From Pseudomonadota bacterium (GTDB lineage Bacteria; Pseudomonadota; Alphaproteobacteria; UBA9655), in the NCBI GenBank assembly GCA_021809225.1, contig JAKBAL010000023.1, positions 1 to 11,643 on the forward strand: a stretch of DNA of 11,643 bases, read 5' to 3'. The translations under genes were made by a program, and so were the position numbers. Of the stretch, positions 1 to 6,548 are shown piece by piece. The notes under the pieces were generated by a model. It had not been told where the DNA came from. It saw only the letters and a list, made by a program, of their open reading frames with translations, and did not search any database. The number at the start of each line of letters is the position of its first letter. The first letter of the stretch is position 1.

Positions 1-88
1 GGTGCTGCTGATCGTGATCGCGTAGCTAAGGATCCCTCCCCATAGAAGGAGCGAGACGAGGTTCATTGTTTCCTGGCGATAAAGATAC

Positions 89-625
89 CTATGGATCAAG
101 CCGAAGCCCAATCCCTGAAGGAATGAGGGATCGACTAAAATAGAGGGCCCTTCCGATCATTTCATCTTCTTTTAAAGAGAGGGCAATTTTTACCACATTT
201 GGATCCATCAATTCATGGGGATCTTCAATGATCGTGGCAAGGGTTGTCATGTCAACGAGGGGATCTTGAAAAGGATCCAACGCATCTTGTAGCAAAGATG
301 GCTCTAAGGTCGGCAAATCCCCTTGCACATTAATCACAAAATTATAGACTCCTCGAGGATCATAGATATCCGCAGCAGCCTTTACCCGGTCTGTCCCAGA
401 GGGAAGACCAGGATCCGTAAGGATCGCCTCGCCCCCAAAGGATTGCACAGCTTCGGCAATTTCTGTATCCCCACAAGCCACAAGGACGGGACCCACATTG
501 GCCGCAACTGCTTTTTCCCAAACATGCCAAATCATCGGCTTTCCACAAATGTCTGCGAGCGGTTTGTTGGGAAGACGCGCCGCTGCCAAACGAGCGGGGA
601 TGATAACGAGGGTTTTTTGAAGCAT
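89..625 (-). CDS. kdsB: 3-deoxy-manno-octulosonate cytidylyltransferase (CMP-KDO synthetase), reading frame broken before the C-terminus
   Basis: KdsB activates KDO with CTP to give CMP-KDO for lipopolysaccharide core synthesis in the cytoplasm. The N-terminus has the family signature VIIPAR followed by RLPNKPLADICGKPMI (residues 7-32). SGTDRV (76-81), NVQGDLP (99-105) with a metal-binding Asp, DPNVVKI (141-147) and RALYFSR (159-165) follow in the usual order. The frame stops at 178 residues, whereas the family is usually about 245. The lost part would carry the HIGIYAYR segment, the PPSPLE-type segment and the second metal-binding Asp. Remnants of the first two are readable in other frames at 1-105, so this is a decayed gene or a stretch of sequence errors. 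The ATG has a good ribosome binding site (AAAGGAGA, about 9 bases upstream). It lies 72 bases after tonB on the same strand and may be co-transcribed. The identity is certain; whether it works is doubtful. Confidence 0.88.
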   Translation of the reverse strand: MLQKTLVIIPARLAAARLPNKPLADICGKPMIWHVWEKAVAANVGPVLVACGDTEIAEAVQSFGGEAILTDPGLPSGTDRVKAAADIYDPRGVYNFVINVQGDLPTLEPSLLQDALDPFQDPLVDMTTLATIIEDPHELMDPNVVKIALSLKEDEMIGRALYFSRSLIPSGIGLRLDP

Positions 626-697
626 GTTTTTAGGTCTCCTTTAATCAACCAATCCTTAGGGTACAAATGTTTTTGTATAATGCAAATGCTTTTCCAA

Positions 698-1291
698 TTA
701 CTTTTTCAACCGAAAAGCAAGGGTAAGAACTTTCTTTTGGCTCCCTTCAGCAAAGATCCAGGTTTTAACCGCTTCTATAGCCACTTCATCAAGGCGCGAA
801 TAGCCAGAACTTTTGTAAAGATTTACTTCGAGGACACAACCGTCTGAGTTTGTTCTAACGTCAAGACAAACCATTCCTTCCTGCCGTCGCTTGCGGCAGA
901 TCCAGGGGGAAGCGGGAAGAGGATGATGGGCTTTTCTGTTCACGACCATCTTTGGCATCGGCTTGGGAGAAGAGTTCTTTTTTCCTTCACTCCCTCCGTG
1001 AACAAAGGAATCTACAAGTATAGGACGATTGTCACCTCCCTTTTTAATCTGAGAAAGGGCCTTATGTATTTTCTTCTTTTTGGGGGTCGACGGTTTTTCA
1101 GGTTTCCCCCTCTTTCGAGAAGGAGTTTTCAAGAGTGTGTCCCCTTTTTCCCATACCACCTCGATAGCGTTTATATTTTCAAACGCACCTTTTTGTGCAG
1201 ATGGAATTAGAAAGCAAGCCAGAAGCCCATGAAGACCAAGAGAAAAAAAAGTGGCTAAGATAAGCGTTTTGTCTTTTAGTTTATAAATCAT
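698..1291 (-). CDS. tonB: TonB-family energy transducer
   Basis: TonB proteins span the periplasm and pass proton-motive-force energy from ExbB/ExbD to outer-membrane TonB-dependent receptors. This 197-residue protein has one N-terminal membrane anchor (about residues 8-30). A basic Lys/Pro-rich linker follows (about 55-118, with KRGKPEKPSTPKKKK). The C-terminal TonB domain (about 119-197) has the typical end motif SSGYSRLDEVAIEAVKTW. The central part of the domain departs from the common form (SPWICRKRRQEG in place of a YPxxA-RRxxxEG stretch), so recognition rests mainly on the last 60 residues and the overall layout. Its ATG lies inside the last codons of the HEPN-type gene (11-base overlap) with no clear ribosome binding site, which suggests translational coupling. 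Its place after a BtuB-like receptor and a cobalamin riboswitch suggests a TonB serving B12 uptake. No exbB or exbD is in the window. Confidence 0.82.
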   Translation of the reverse strand: MIYKLKDKTLILATFFSLGLHGLLACFLIPSAQKGAFENINAIEVVWEKGDTLLKTPSRKRGKPEKPSTPKKKKIHKALSQIKKGGDNRPILVDSFVHGGSEGKKNSSPKPMPKMVVNRKAHHPLPASPWICRKRRQEGMVCLDVRTNSDGCVLEVNLYKSSGYSRLDEVAIEAVKTWIFAEGSQKKVLTLAFRLKK

Positions 1292-1697
1292 AGCGTTGTT
1301 TGATAGTCTTATAAGCCTTTTTCATCACGTCAACATAAAGCCTAATCCGATAATAAATTTCTTTAGCAAGGGGCAAGTTATAAGTGTGAGACGTTAAGTT
1401 TCGATCATCAAGCATATTCAGCCACAATTTTTCATCATCAATAAGCTTGAGTTCAAAGGATTTTTGGAGGGTTGATCGAGGAGAATTCACTTCAAACCGC
1501 TCTTGCTTGCAAATTTTCTTTAAAACTTTTAAGAGCAGCGTCGTTGTTGTCTTAAAGCGATGGATAGCAGCATCTCGAGCAAACGGATCAATATTTTCAG
1601 GCAGCTTGGCCACTTCCTCTAATTGTTCAATAGCATTTCCTAAATGCAGAAAAGCTTCATGCCAGAAATATAGATCTCTATTTTGATAATTTTCCAT
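1281..1697 (-). CDS. HI0074-like nucleotidyltransferase substrate-binding protein (HEPN superfamily), without partner
   Basis: This 138-residue, mostly helical protein resembles the HI0074 family, the HEPN partner of small MNT-type nucleotidyltransferases. Supporting stretches are the N-terminal HEAFLHLGNAIEQLEE, a HRF segment (46-48) where relatives have RFE(F/Y)T, and MLDDRNLTSHTYN (95-107). The last holds R99-N-L-T-S-H104, matching the R-x4-H motif that forms the nuclease site in active HEPN toxins. In known pairs the nucleotidyltransferase gene sits directly beside the HEPN gene. Here the neighbours are btuB (39 bases upstream) and tonB (overlapping downstream), and no nucleotidyltransferase is present. 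Start: the ATG at 1697; the only purine-rich stretch upstream (AAGGGGGG) is about 16 bases away, so initiation may be weak or coupled to btuB. It could be an orphan toxin-like protein, a remnant of a toxin-antitoxin pair, or a protein recruited to another job. The family call is fairly firm; the role is unknown. Confidence 0.75.
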   Translation of the reverse strand: MENYQNRDLYFWHEAFLHLGNAIEQLEEVAKLPENIDPFARDAAIHRFKTTTTLLLKVLKKICKQERFEVNSPRSTLQKSFELKLIDDEKLWLNMLDDRNLTSHTYNLPLAKEIYYRIRLYVDVMKKAYKTIKQRYDL

Positions 1698-1736
1698 TTA
1701 TTTAACGTAAACGCCCCCCTTAAAATGCGCAAGGCA

Positions 1737-3578
1737 TCATGTCTTTGCCTCTATTCCAATAAAGAAAGCTCGACCGCGTGTTCCATATCCAAAAACCTCT
1801 TCATAACGCTTATTGGTGAGGTTCTCAATACGTCCGAACAATGCGACATGTTGATGAATGTCATAGGTTCCCCCAAGGTGAATTACGCCATAAGGGGAAA
1901 GTCTTTTTCGAGGTTGATTATTCTTCCGCGCTGTCACTCCATATCCCTGTACAAAAAAAGAAAGATCGGAACGCGCTTGCCAATGAATCTCTCCAGCGCC
2001 CTTAAACGTGGGGATGAAGGGAGCTGTTTGATGATGTGGACAATCCTTTGCGTTGGTCAGAGTCAAAGCGGTTTTAATTTCAAGAGTTTTGATTGGTTTT
2101 AAGGAAAAGGCCATTTCGACACCTTTTGCAACTCGCCTTTCCCCATTGAATCGCATCCATTTTCCATTTGGAAGGCGGTTAGAGAGAACTATTTTTTCAA
2201 TTCTTGTTAAAAAGCAAGTCACGCTTGCTTTAACCTTATCTTCAAAAAAAGTTTGATCCAGACCAGCTTCAAGATTTTGGCTTTTTTCAGGCTTTAGATA
2301 AGGATTGGGTATTTGCCAAGGGCTTTTTTGGAAGAGATCAGAAAGAACCGGTGGCTTAAAGTTCGTTCCATAACTCGTTCTGAGAGTGGTTGTAGAGGTT
2401 ACCTTTTGATCCACTCCAACATTAAAAGTGAGCTGATTTTTTAAATCTTGATAGCGATCTACACGAATGCCTCCTTTCAATGCCGTGGTCTCAAAAGGTT
2501 TAAAAGTATGAATCAAAAAAATTCCTCCATGAGCTCTTGTATGAAGAGTGTCCTCTTGCGCTCGTTCTTGTCCCCCATCAAAACCCGTCATCAGCGTATT
2601 TTGAGGATTCACAGTAAACTTAGAAAGATAAGCGAGGAAGGGATGTTCTCCTATAGTCGCGTTGCGAAAGGAGGGAGTTGTTGTCTTGAGGCGCGTTCTG
2701 GAATAAGACGCTTTTAGAGAATGCTCCCACATCTCATGGCCCCATTTATTTTCAAGACTCGCTAGCAAAATTTGGGTGTCACTGAAATTTTTGGCTAAGA
2801 AGGGAAAGATTTCCTTTTTCTCATGCACAAAGCGAGGGTCATCAAATTGAACTCTTCCTTCAGAATAGCGCACAAGCCCCTCGACTTCCCAATTGTCCGT
2901 AAGAGCATATCCAACGCGGGTGGATAGGGTTCCATTTCGATAGTGATCACCTTGGCGATTTCCGTGGAGGGGATTTGTAAAGGGGGAAGGTCCTCTTTGA
3001 AAACCCGCGGTTGTCATGGAAAATTGAAGAGGGCCTTCCTCACCTTGAGCGGTTACGGCACCATATTTTGTACGAAAACTTACTGTTTCGACAGAGGCCT
3101 TTAAGGAGGGTTTTCCCCGTCCTTTCTTGGGTATAAGCTGAATGACTCCACCAAGGGCTCCAGGACCATAAACCAAGTTTTGGGGACCAGGCAGAACTTC
3201 AATCCGCTCAAGGTCCGCATTGAGAAAATTTGAAAGATCAACCCCCCCACCAGCAGCGGGATTATTGACATAAATCCCATCTACAAGAACAAGGTTTTGA
3301 GAAGAACGCGCACCGCGTATTGAAAAATCGACCTGGCGTCCAAGCGTTCCAATGGAGTTAAGAATGATGCTTGGAGCATAAGGGAGGGCATCCTTCAGAA
3401 ATGTTTCCTGATATTTATCTATTTCTTTTTGATTGATAACAGTTTCATATCCTCCCACACTTTCAGGTGAGGAAGAAACAGATGAAGCTGTAATCTCGTA
3501 CACTTCCTCATGGTCCGCTAAAACTTTAAAAGGAATTATAAAAATAAATGCACATACAATTAAAACGGGATAGAGCAT
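1737..3578 (-). CDS. btuB: TonB-dependent outer-membrane receptor, BtuB-like (vitamin B12 uptake)
   Basis: This is a 613-residue TonB-gated outer-membrane barrel, probably importing cobalamins into the periplasm. A signal peptide (about 1-21, cleavage near KVLA/DHEE) is followed by a TonB-box-like segment (EVYEITAS, 25-32). The plug domain covers roughly 42-150 and contains FSIRGARSSQNLVLVDGI, then LERIEVLPGPQNLVYGPGAL and GGVIQLIP. The rest is the 22-strand barrel, with a LKPEKSQNLEAGLD segment and a C-terminal RIENLTNKRYEEVFGYGTRG typical of BtuB relatives. Substrate assignment rests on the cobalamin riboswitch directly upstream; no BtuFCD genes are nearby. The ATG has GGAG five bases upstream. 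It is followed by the HEPN-type gene and tonB on the same strand. One oddity: the last strand ends in GIEAKT, so the terminal aromatic residue common in outer-membrane barrels is missing. Confidence 0.9.
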   Translation of the reverse strand: MLYPVLIVCAFIFIIPFKVLADHEEVYEITASSVSSSPESVGGYETVINQKEIDKYQETFLKDALPYAPSIILNSIGTLGRQVDFSIRGARSSQNLVLVDGIYVNNPAAGGGVDLSNFLNADLERIEVLPGPQNLVYGPGALGGVIQLIPKKGRGKPSLKASVETVSFRTKYGAVTAQGEEGPLQFSMTTAGFQRGPSPFTNPLHGNRQGDHYRNGTLSTRVGYALTDNWEVEGLVRYSEGRVQFDDPRFVHEKKEIFPFLAKNFSDTQILLASLENKWGHEMWEHSLKASYSRTRLKTTTPSFRNATIGEHPFLAYLSKFTVNPQNTLMTGFDGGQERAQEDTLHTRAHGGIFLIHTFKPFETTALKGGIRVDRYQDLKNQLTFNVGVDQKVTSTTTLRTSYGTNFKPPVLSDLFQKSPWQIPNPYLKPEKSQNLEAGLDQTFFEDKVKASVTCFLTRIEKIVLSNRLPNGKWMRFNGERRVAKGVEMAFSLKPIKTLEIKTALTLTNAKDCPHHQTAPFIPTFKGAGEIHWQARSDLSFFVQGYGVTARKNNQPRKRLSPYGVIHLGGTYDIHQHVALFGRIENLTNKRYEEVFGYGTRGRAFFIGIEAKT

Positions 3579-3674
3579 AGAATCTCCGCAGGGTTGATCG
3601 ACAATTTCTTGTCGTCACCACTAACGGAAAGCCGTGACTTTTGACGCATCCCGCGCAAAAGGGAGGTGACTCAT
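3579..3674 (-). promoter_or_regulatory. Leader between cobalamin aptamer and btuB start (likely expression platform)
   Basis: This leader can form several hairpins. GTCACC (3665-3670) can pair with GGTGAC (3614-3619), enclosing a small ACGG/CCGT hairpin. A second compact hairpin, GACAA-GAAA-TTGTC, lies at 3600-3613. CTCC next to the first arm (3662-3665) could instead pair with the GGAG ribosome binding site at 3584-3587, giving two exclusive folds. No run of U follows any stem, so control at the level of translation is more likely than transcription termination. The pairings are visible in the sequence; the switching model is inference. Confidence 0.5.
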
Positions 3675-3827
3675 TATGGCAGGTCTCCTGACTTGGGCCT
3701 CATCACCCTTTTCTCCCCCTTCCCGAAGTCAAACTTCAGTGGGTTAATGGAGTGGGCTCTTCCCTTACAGTTACGGGAGTAGTCACGGGTTTACACCGTG
3801 TTCCCTCTTAGGCATATAAGCACCATA
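3675..3827 (-). promoter_or_regulatory. Cobalamin (adenosylcobalamin-type) riboswitch aptamer
   Basis: Read on the minus strand, the conserved blocks of the cobalamin riboswitch (Rfam Cobalamin family) occur in order: GGTGC, AAGAGGGAA, GGTGTAAACC, CCCGTAACTGTAA, a B12-box-like CCCACTG (3737-3743; the consensus is GCCACTG), GGGAAGG, and the terminal CAAGTCAGGAGACCTGCC. The closing P1 stem is visible as TATGG (3823-3827) pairing with CCATA (3675-3679). It sits 96 bases upstream of the btuB ATG. Riboswitches of this type lower expression when cobalamin is plentiful, so the btuB/HEPN/tonB unit should be induced by B12 shortage. Confidence 0.95.
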
Positions 3828-3836
3828 GCTGGATAA

Positions 3837-3865
3837 GGGATAAGATTTATGATTAAAAAAGTCAA
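3837..3865 (-). promoter_or_regulatory. Probable promoter of the riboswitch-btuB operon
   Basis: The minus strand has TTGACT (3860-3865), a 17-base spacer and TATCCC (3837-3842). The -35 box is strong and the -10 box weak. Transcription would begin about 3830, just before the P1 stem of the riboswitch, which supports the call. Confidence 0.5.
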
Positions 3866-3991
3866 GGACAGCGGCGCCACGCATTAAAAAATGTGTTGTG
3901 TTGCTAGGATTAAGTCACCCAAAAGAGGCACGATCAAGTGGGTGCTCATCTCTTTAGGTTTATGGTAGACTATGGAAGGAAAGGAGAGATT

Positions 3992-4723
3992 ATGTGGCCG
4001 GATGTCATAGCACTGCGGGATTTTTATGCCACACGCCTTGGGCATGTGGTTCGTCGAATGATTCGTCGTAGAGTTCGGGAACTCTGGCCGAATGTTAAAG
4101 GACGGGACATGATGGCCCTTGGTTATCCTACTCCTTTTTTAAGGTACTATCGTGAAGAAGCCACGCGACTTGTAGCCCTCATGCCAGCTGAACAAGGGGC
4201 TCTTTCTTGGTCACGGGACTCACCTAATATTGTGGTTTTGACGGAGGAGGCCCAGTTACCGCTTGCGGATAAGTCCGTAGACTTTGCTCTTGTCGCCCAC
4301 GCCCTTGAATTTACATCAAAACCGCGTGAGATGATCCGGGAGATTTGGCGTGTTTTGGCGGACGGAGGTCGCTTAATTTTAATTGTCCCGAATCGCACGA
4401 GCATATGGGCACGCCTGGAAAAAACACCTTTTGGTCACGGCCATACCTATAGTCTATCCCAGCTCAATCAATTCTTAAGGGATAATACATTTATGCCCCT
4501 CAACGCTGAGTACGCGCTTTATTTTCCACCTTCTCAATCAAGGCTCTTATTAAGTGCAGCAAGCGCTTGGGAAAAAATAGGCCACAAATGGTTCCGAAAT
4601 TTATCAGGCGTTTTAATCGTTGAAGCGACAAAACAAATTTACGCAGGCAGCATGGTAGAGAAAGTGGCATGGAAAGAACAACTCCACCTCGCAAAAAAGT
4701 TGAGTCTTCCGATTAAAAATTGA
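3992..4723 (+). CDS. Class I SAM-dependent methyltransferase-like protein
   Basis: This 243-residue protein resembles the Methyltransf_11 type of class I methyltransferases. Visible parts are a motif I-like strand (GRDMMALGYPTPFLRYYR, 37-54), an acidic strand end (VVLTEEAQLPLADKSVDFAL, 81-100, with VDFAL as the motif II/III core) and LEFTSKPREMIREIWRVLAD (105-124). GGRLILIVPNR (125-135) follows, typical of the strand after the helix. The glycine-rich SAM loop is degenerate (ALGYP rather than ExGxGxG), so cofactor binding should be tested before assuming activity. The ATG at 3992 was chosen because AAGGAGAG lies just upstream; in-frame GTG (3938) and ATG (3962) codons lack such a site. It stands alone on its strand, divergent from the riboswitch operon. 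The substrate cannot be told from the sequence. Confidence 0.75.
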   Translation: MWPDVIALRDFYATRLGHVVRRMIRRRVRELWPNVKGRDMMALGYPTPFLRYYREEATRLVALMPAEQGALSWSRDSPNIVVLTEEAQLPLADKSVDFALVAHALEFTSKPREMIREIWRVLADGGRLILIVPNRTSIWARLEKTPFGHGHTYSLSQLNQFLRDNTFMPLNAEYALYFPPSQSRLLLSAASAWEKIGHKWFRNLSGVLIVEATKQIYAGSMVEKVAWKEQLHLAKKLSLPIKN

Positions 4724-4802
4724 TGTAATAATTTTGGAGTCATTCTTATCCATGACATGCATATGGGCAGAAATAATATAGAATTATAAACGCAACCCTT
4801 TA

Positions 4803-4831
4803 TTGACTTTAAAAAACGAAATGTGTACAAA
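4803..4831 (+). promoter_or_regulatory. Probable promoter of the secreted acidic protein gene
   Basis: TTGACT (4803-4808), a 17-base spacer and TACAAA (4826-4831) form a good sigma70-like promoter. Transcription would start about 4838, leaving a leader of roughly 40 bases before the GTG start at 4877. Confidence 0.55.
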
Positions 4832-4876
4832 TAAACTTCTTAAAGCGTGTTTTATATTAGAATAAAGGAATTAGTA

Positions 4877-5908
4877 GTGGAAAGAAAAAATTGGATTTTA
4901 ATGGTGAGTATGCTTGCCATAATGGCTAATACGGCTGTCTTTGGAATGGAAGAAGAAGAAGAAGAAGAGTACCCAAGTTTTACTCGTCCTCTTCAAAACC
5001 CTCCTCAAGAGAATGTAGATCGGGAAAATGAAAAAATGGATTTATCGTTCCCAACATACTTCCCTTCTTTGAGTGAAAAAGAGGAAGGAGAGAAAGAGGA
5101 TTCCCCAATGAATGAAGTTTGTCTCGAGTTCCAGGTTGACCAAGACGTAAATGGTATCTTAGAATATTTAGAGAAGAATGGGGCTTTTGAAACAGATATT
5201 ATGACAGGTATGCCTTTGATAATACACCATATATCTTCAAGTCACTTAGTTCCACCAACATATACGAGCCCTTTGCCAGAAGAGAACCGTGATTTTTTTT
5301 GCCAGTCAGTGAAAGCCCTATGTACAGCTTATCTGAGAGAACAAGCTCCAGGGAAAAGTTTATCAGATATGATTCACATGCTCATCAGTGATTTTCAGAT
5401 GTATGGGTTATACAGTGGGGAAAATGTTTCTACTGTAAAGAATAGATTAAGGGCGAATCTTTCCATATTTAAGCTTGCTGATGACCATTGGTCTTTAGGG
5501 AGCGATTCGGGTTTAAGAGACGCGTTAGATGCAAACCCTCACGTATTTCGATTTGGGGAAGAGCAGTGGTCTTTAGGTATTTCTAAAGACATGTCACCAG
5601 AAAAAAAAGAAGCCTTCCAAGCCGTTTGGGCAGAAATTTTAGAGGCCGAACCTATCCTGACAGTACCCTTAGGAAACCTAATTAGCCGATTTTCTAATGG
5701 GATGGATGAGAATCAAAAACAGACGCTTACTTCTATCTTTTACTATCGAGCGATAAATCAAGAGAAGGAAGATCAGGAGTATCGAGAGTGGTTTACTCTT
5801 ATAGAGAAGTACGCACCTAGAAACGAAACCTCTCCTCAACAAAGGCTTGATTGGTTACAAGAACGGGCAACTTACATTAATGAACAAGGTGGCTTTAATA
5901 AACATTAA
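4877..5908 (+). CDS. Secreted acidic protein of unknown function with a duplicated WSLG motif
   Basis: I do not recognise this protein. The GTG start at 4877 has AAAGGA seven bases upstream; an earlier in-frame GTG (4847) has no ribosome binding site and lies very close to the predicted transcription start. From 4877 the protein is 343 residues. It has a signal peptide (MERKNW, hydrophobic core 7-22, cleavage near AVFG/MEE). Seven glutamates (25-31) and an acidic, proline-containing low-complexity stretch to about residue 80 follow. The rest is predicted soluble. Two copies of a 19-residue motif occur at 190-208 (RLRANLSIFKLADDHWSLG) and 216-234 (ALDANPHVFRFGEEQWSLG); their shape recalls the end of a winged helix, but this is only a resemblance. 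It is monocistronic, with its own promoter and a strong terminator. An exported host-interaction factor is possible but unproven. Confidence 0.7.
   Translation: MERKNWILMVSMLAIMANTAVFGMEEEEEEEYPSFTRPLQNPPQENVDRENEKMDLSFPTYFPSLSEKEEGEKEDSPMNEVCLEFQVDQDVNGILEYLEKNGAFETDIMTGMPLIIHHISSSHLVPPTYTSPLPEENRDFFCQSVKALCTAYLREQAPGKSLSDMIHMLISDFQMYGLYSGENVSTVKNRLRANLSIFKLADDHWSLGSDSGLRDALDANPHVFRFGEEQWSLGISKDMSPEKKEAFQAVWAEILEAEPILTVPLGNLISRFSNGMDENQKQTLTSIFYYRAINQEKEDQEYREWFTLIEKYAPRNETSPQQRLDWLQERATYINEQGGFNKH
5444..5578 (+). repeat. Two-copy internal protein repeat (WSLG motif)
   Basis: Residues 190-208 and 216-234 of the secreted protein share L, A-N, F and W-S-L-G, plus conservative I/V, K/R and D/E pairs at matching positions, with a 26-residue (78-base) period. 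The DNA of the two copies has diverged, so the duplication is old and kept at protein level. Confidence 0.6.
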
Positions 5909-5937
5909 TATTTCCTTTCTTTTGTAAGGGCGATTTC

Positions 5938-5970
5938 AAAAGAGGGGCGCAAGTTCGCCCCTCTTTTTTT
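5938..5970 (+). terminator. Rho-independent terminator of the secreted protein gene
   Basis: A perfect 12-base-pair stem (AAAAGAGGGGCG, 5938-5949, with CGCCCCTCTTTT, 5956-5967) with a six-base loop (CAAGTT) runs straight into a T run. It lies 29 bases after the stop codon. The A tract on the 5' side could also let it work in the other direction, but no gene arrives from that side. Confidence 0.93.
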
Positions 5971-6186
5971 AGTATGTGGGGATCCTCTATTGTCATCCCT
6001 GCGAAGGAGGCTGTTCAAGTTCGTTGTGTATATAGGTTTTATAATTTGAAATTTGTCGCCATTCCTCTGACTTCACTCCTTGCGGAGGCGAAGGATGATG
6101 ATGGGCGAGCAGTTACTAAGAATTCACCTTTCCATTTCTGGAAATAAAGTTTACACTAAAAAACATAATAATAGGAAATAATAAAA
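5971..6186. other. Intergenic stretch with degenerate repeat-like remnants
   Basis: No convincing gene is seen. TTGTCATCCCTGCGAAGG (near 5990-6007) resembles the end of common dispersed palindromic repeats of the GTCATCCCTGCGAA type. CTCCTTGCGGAGGCGAAGGA (about 6077-6096) holds a short CTCC/GGAG hairpin and a partial inverse of the first piece (GCGAAGGATGATG). TTTCCA-TTTC-TGGAAA is a small perfect hairpin before the next gene. A weak promoter (TTTCCA at 6129, TACACT at 6152, 17-base spacer) may serve the gene at 6187. Confidence 0.4.
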
Positions 6187-6501
6187 ATGATATTAGAATT
6201 CGTGAAACAATTTTCTTTTGAATTACCCTGGAGCTGGTTCCCGGACTTTATTGGTTGTTTGGGTGCAATGGTTGTACTTACAGCATATGCTTTGCTTCAG
6301 GCGGGAAAGCTAAGGTCAGAGGGCATTCTTTATTCTTTTTTAAATTTAGTGGCAGCTCTCTTGATCTTAATTTCGTTGATCTATTCCTGGAACCTAGCTG
6401 CAGCTGTCATGGAAATTGCTTGGCTGATGATTAGTGCTTTCGGCATGGTTAAAGGATTTTTTAAACATCCTAATTATCAGCAACCTGTAAAAAGTTGGTA
6501 A
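6187..6501 (+). CDS. Small integral membrane protein, CBU_0592-like family
   Basis: This 104-residue protein has three predicted membrane helices, at about 20-39, 47-67 and 69-89. The pattern matches the CBU_0592-type small membrane proteins: DFIGCLGAMVVLTAYALLQ (20-38), then GILYSFLNLVAALLILISL (46-64), and EIAWLMISAFGMVKGF at the end of the third helix. AGGA lies ten bases upstream of the ATG. The family's function is not known to me; relatives are often annotated as a putative transporter component without experimental support. It stands alone on the plus strand and ends 64 bases before the convergent end of the F0 operon. Confidence 0.75.
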   Translation: MILEFVKQFSFELPWSWFPDFIGCLGAMVVLTAYALLQAGKLRSEGILYSFLNLVAALLILISLIYSWNLAAAVMEIAWLMISAFGMVKGFFKHPNYQQPVKSW

Positions 6502-6548
6502 GAAAGACCTCAAATCAATGCTTTTAATGTAATAATCCTAAGAAAGAC

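Noticed and set aside
323..847. Long plus-strand open frame opposite kdsB and tonB
   Set aside because: It is antisense to two recognised genes, crosses their boundary, and has no recognisable motif or ribosome binding site.
1281..1697. Complete MNT/HEPN toxin-antitoxin module
   Set aside because: Only the HEPN-type half is present; neither neighbour is a nucleotidyltransferase.
3600..3619. Intrinsic terminator within the btuB leader
   Set aside because: Hairpins are present but no T run follows on the minus strand, so a translational switch fits better.
4724..4802. Terminator after the methyltransferase gene
   Set aside because: A small GTCAT/ATGAC hairpin exists but lacks a T run and is too weak to call.
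4949..4969. Phase-variable on/off switch by the GAA tract
   Set aside because: The unit is three bases long, so slippage changes length but does not break the frame.
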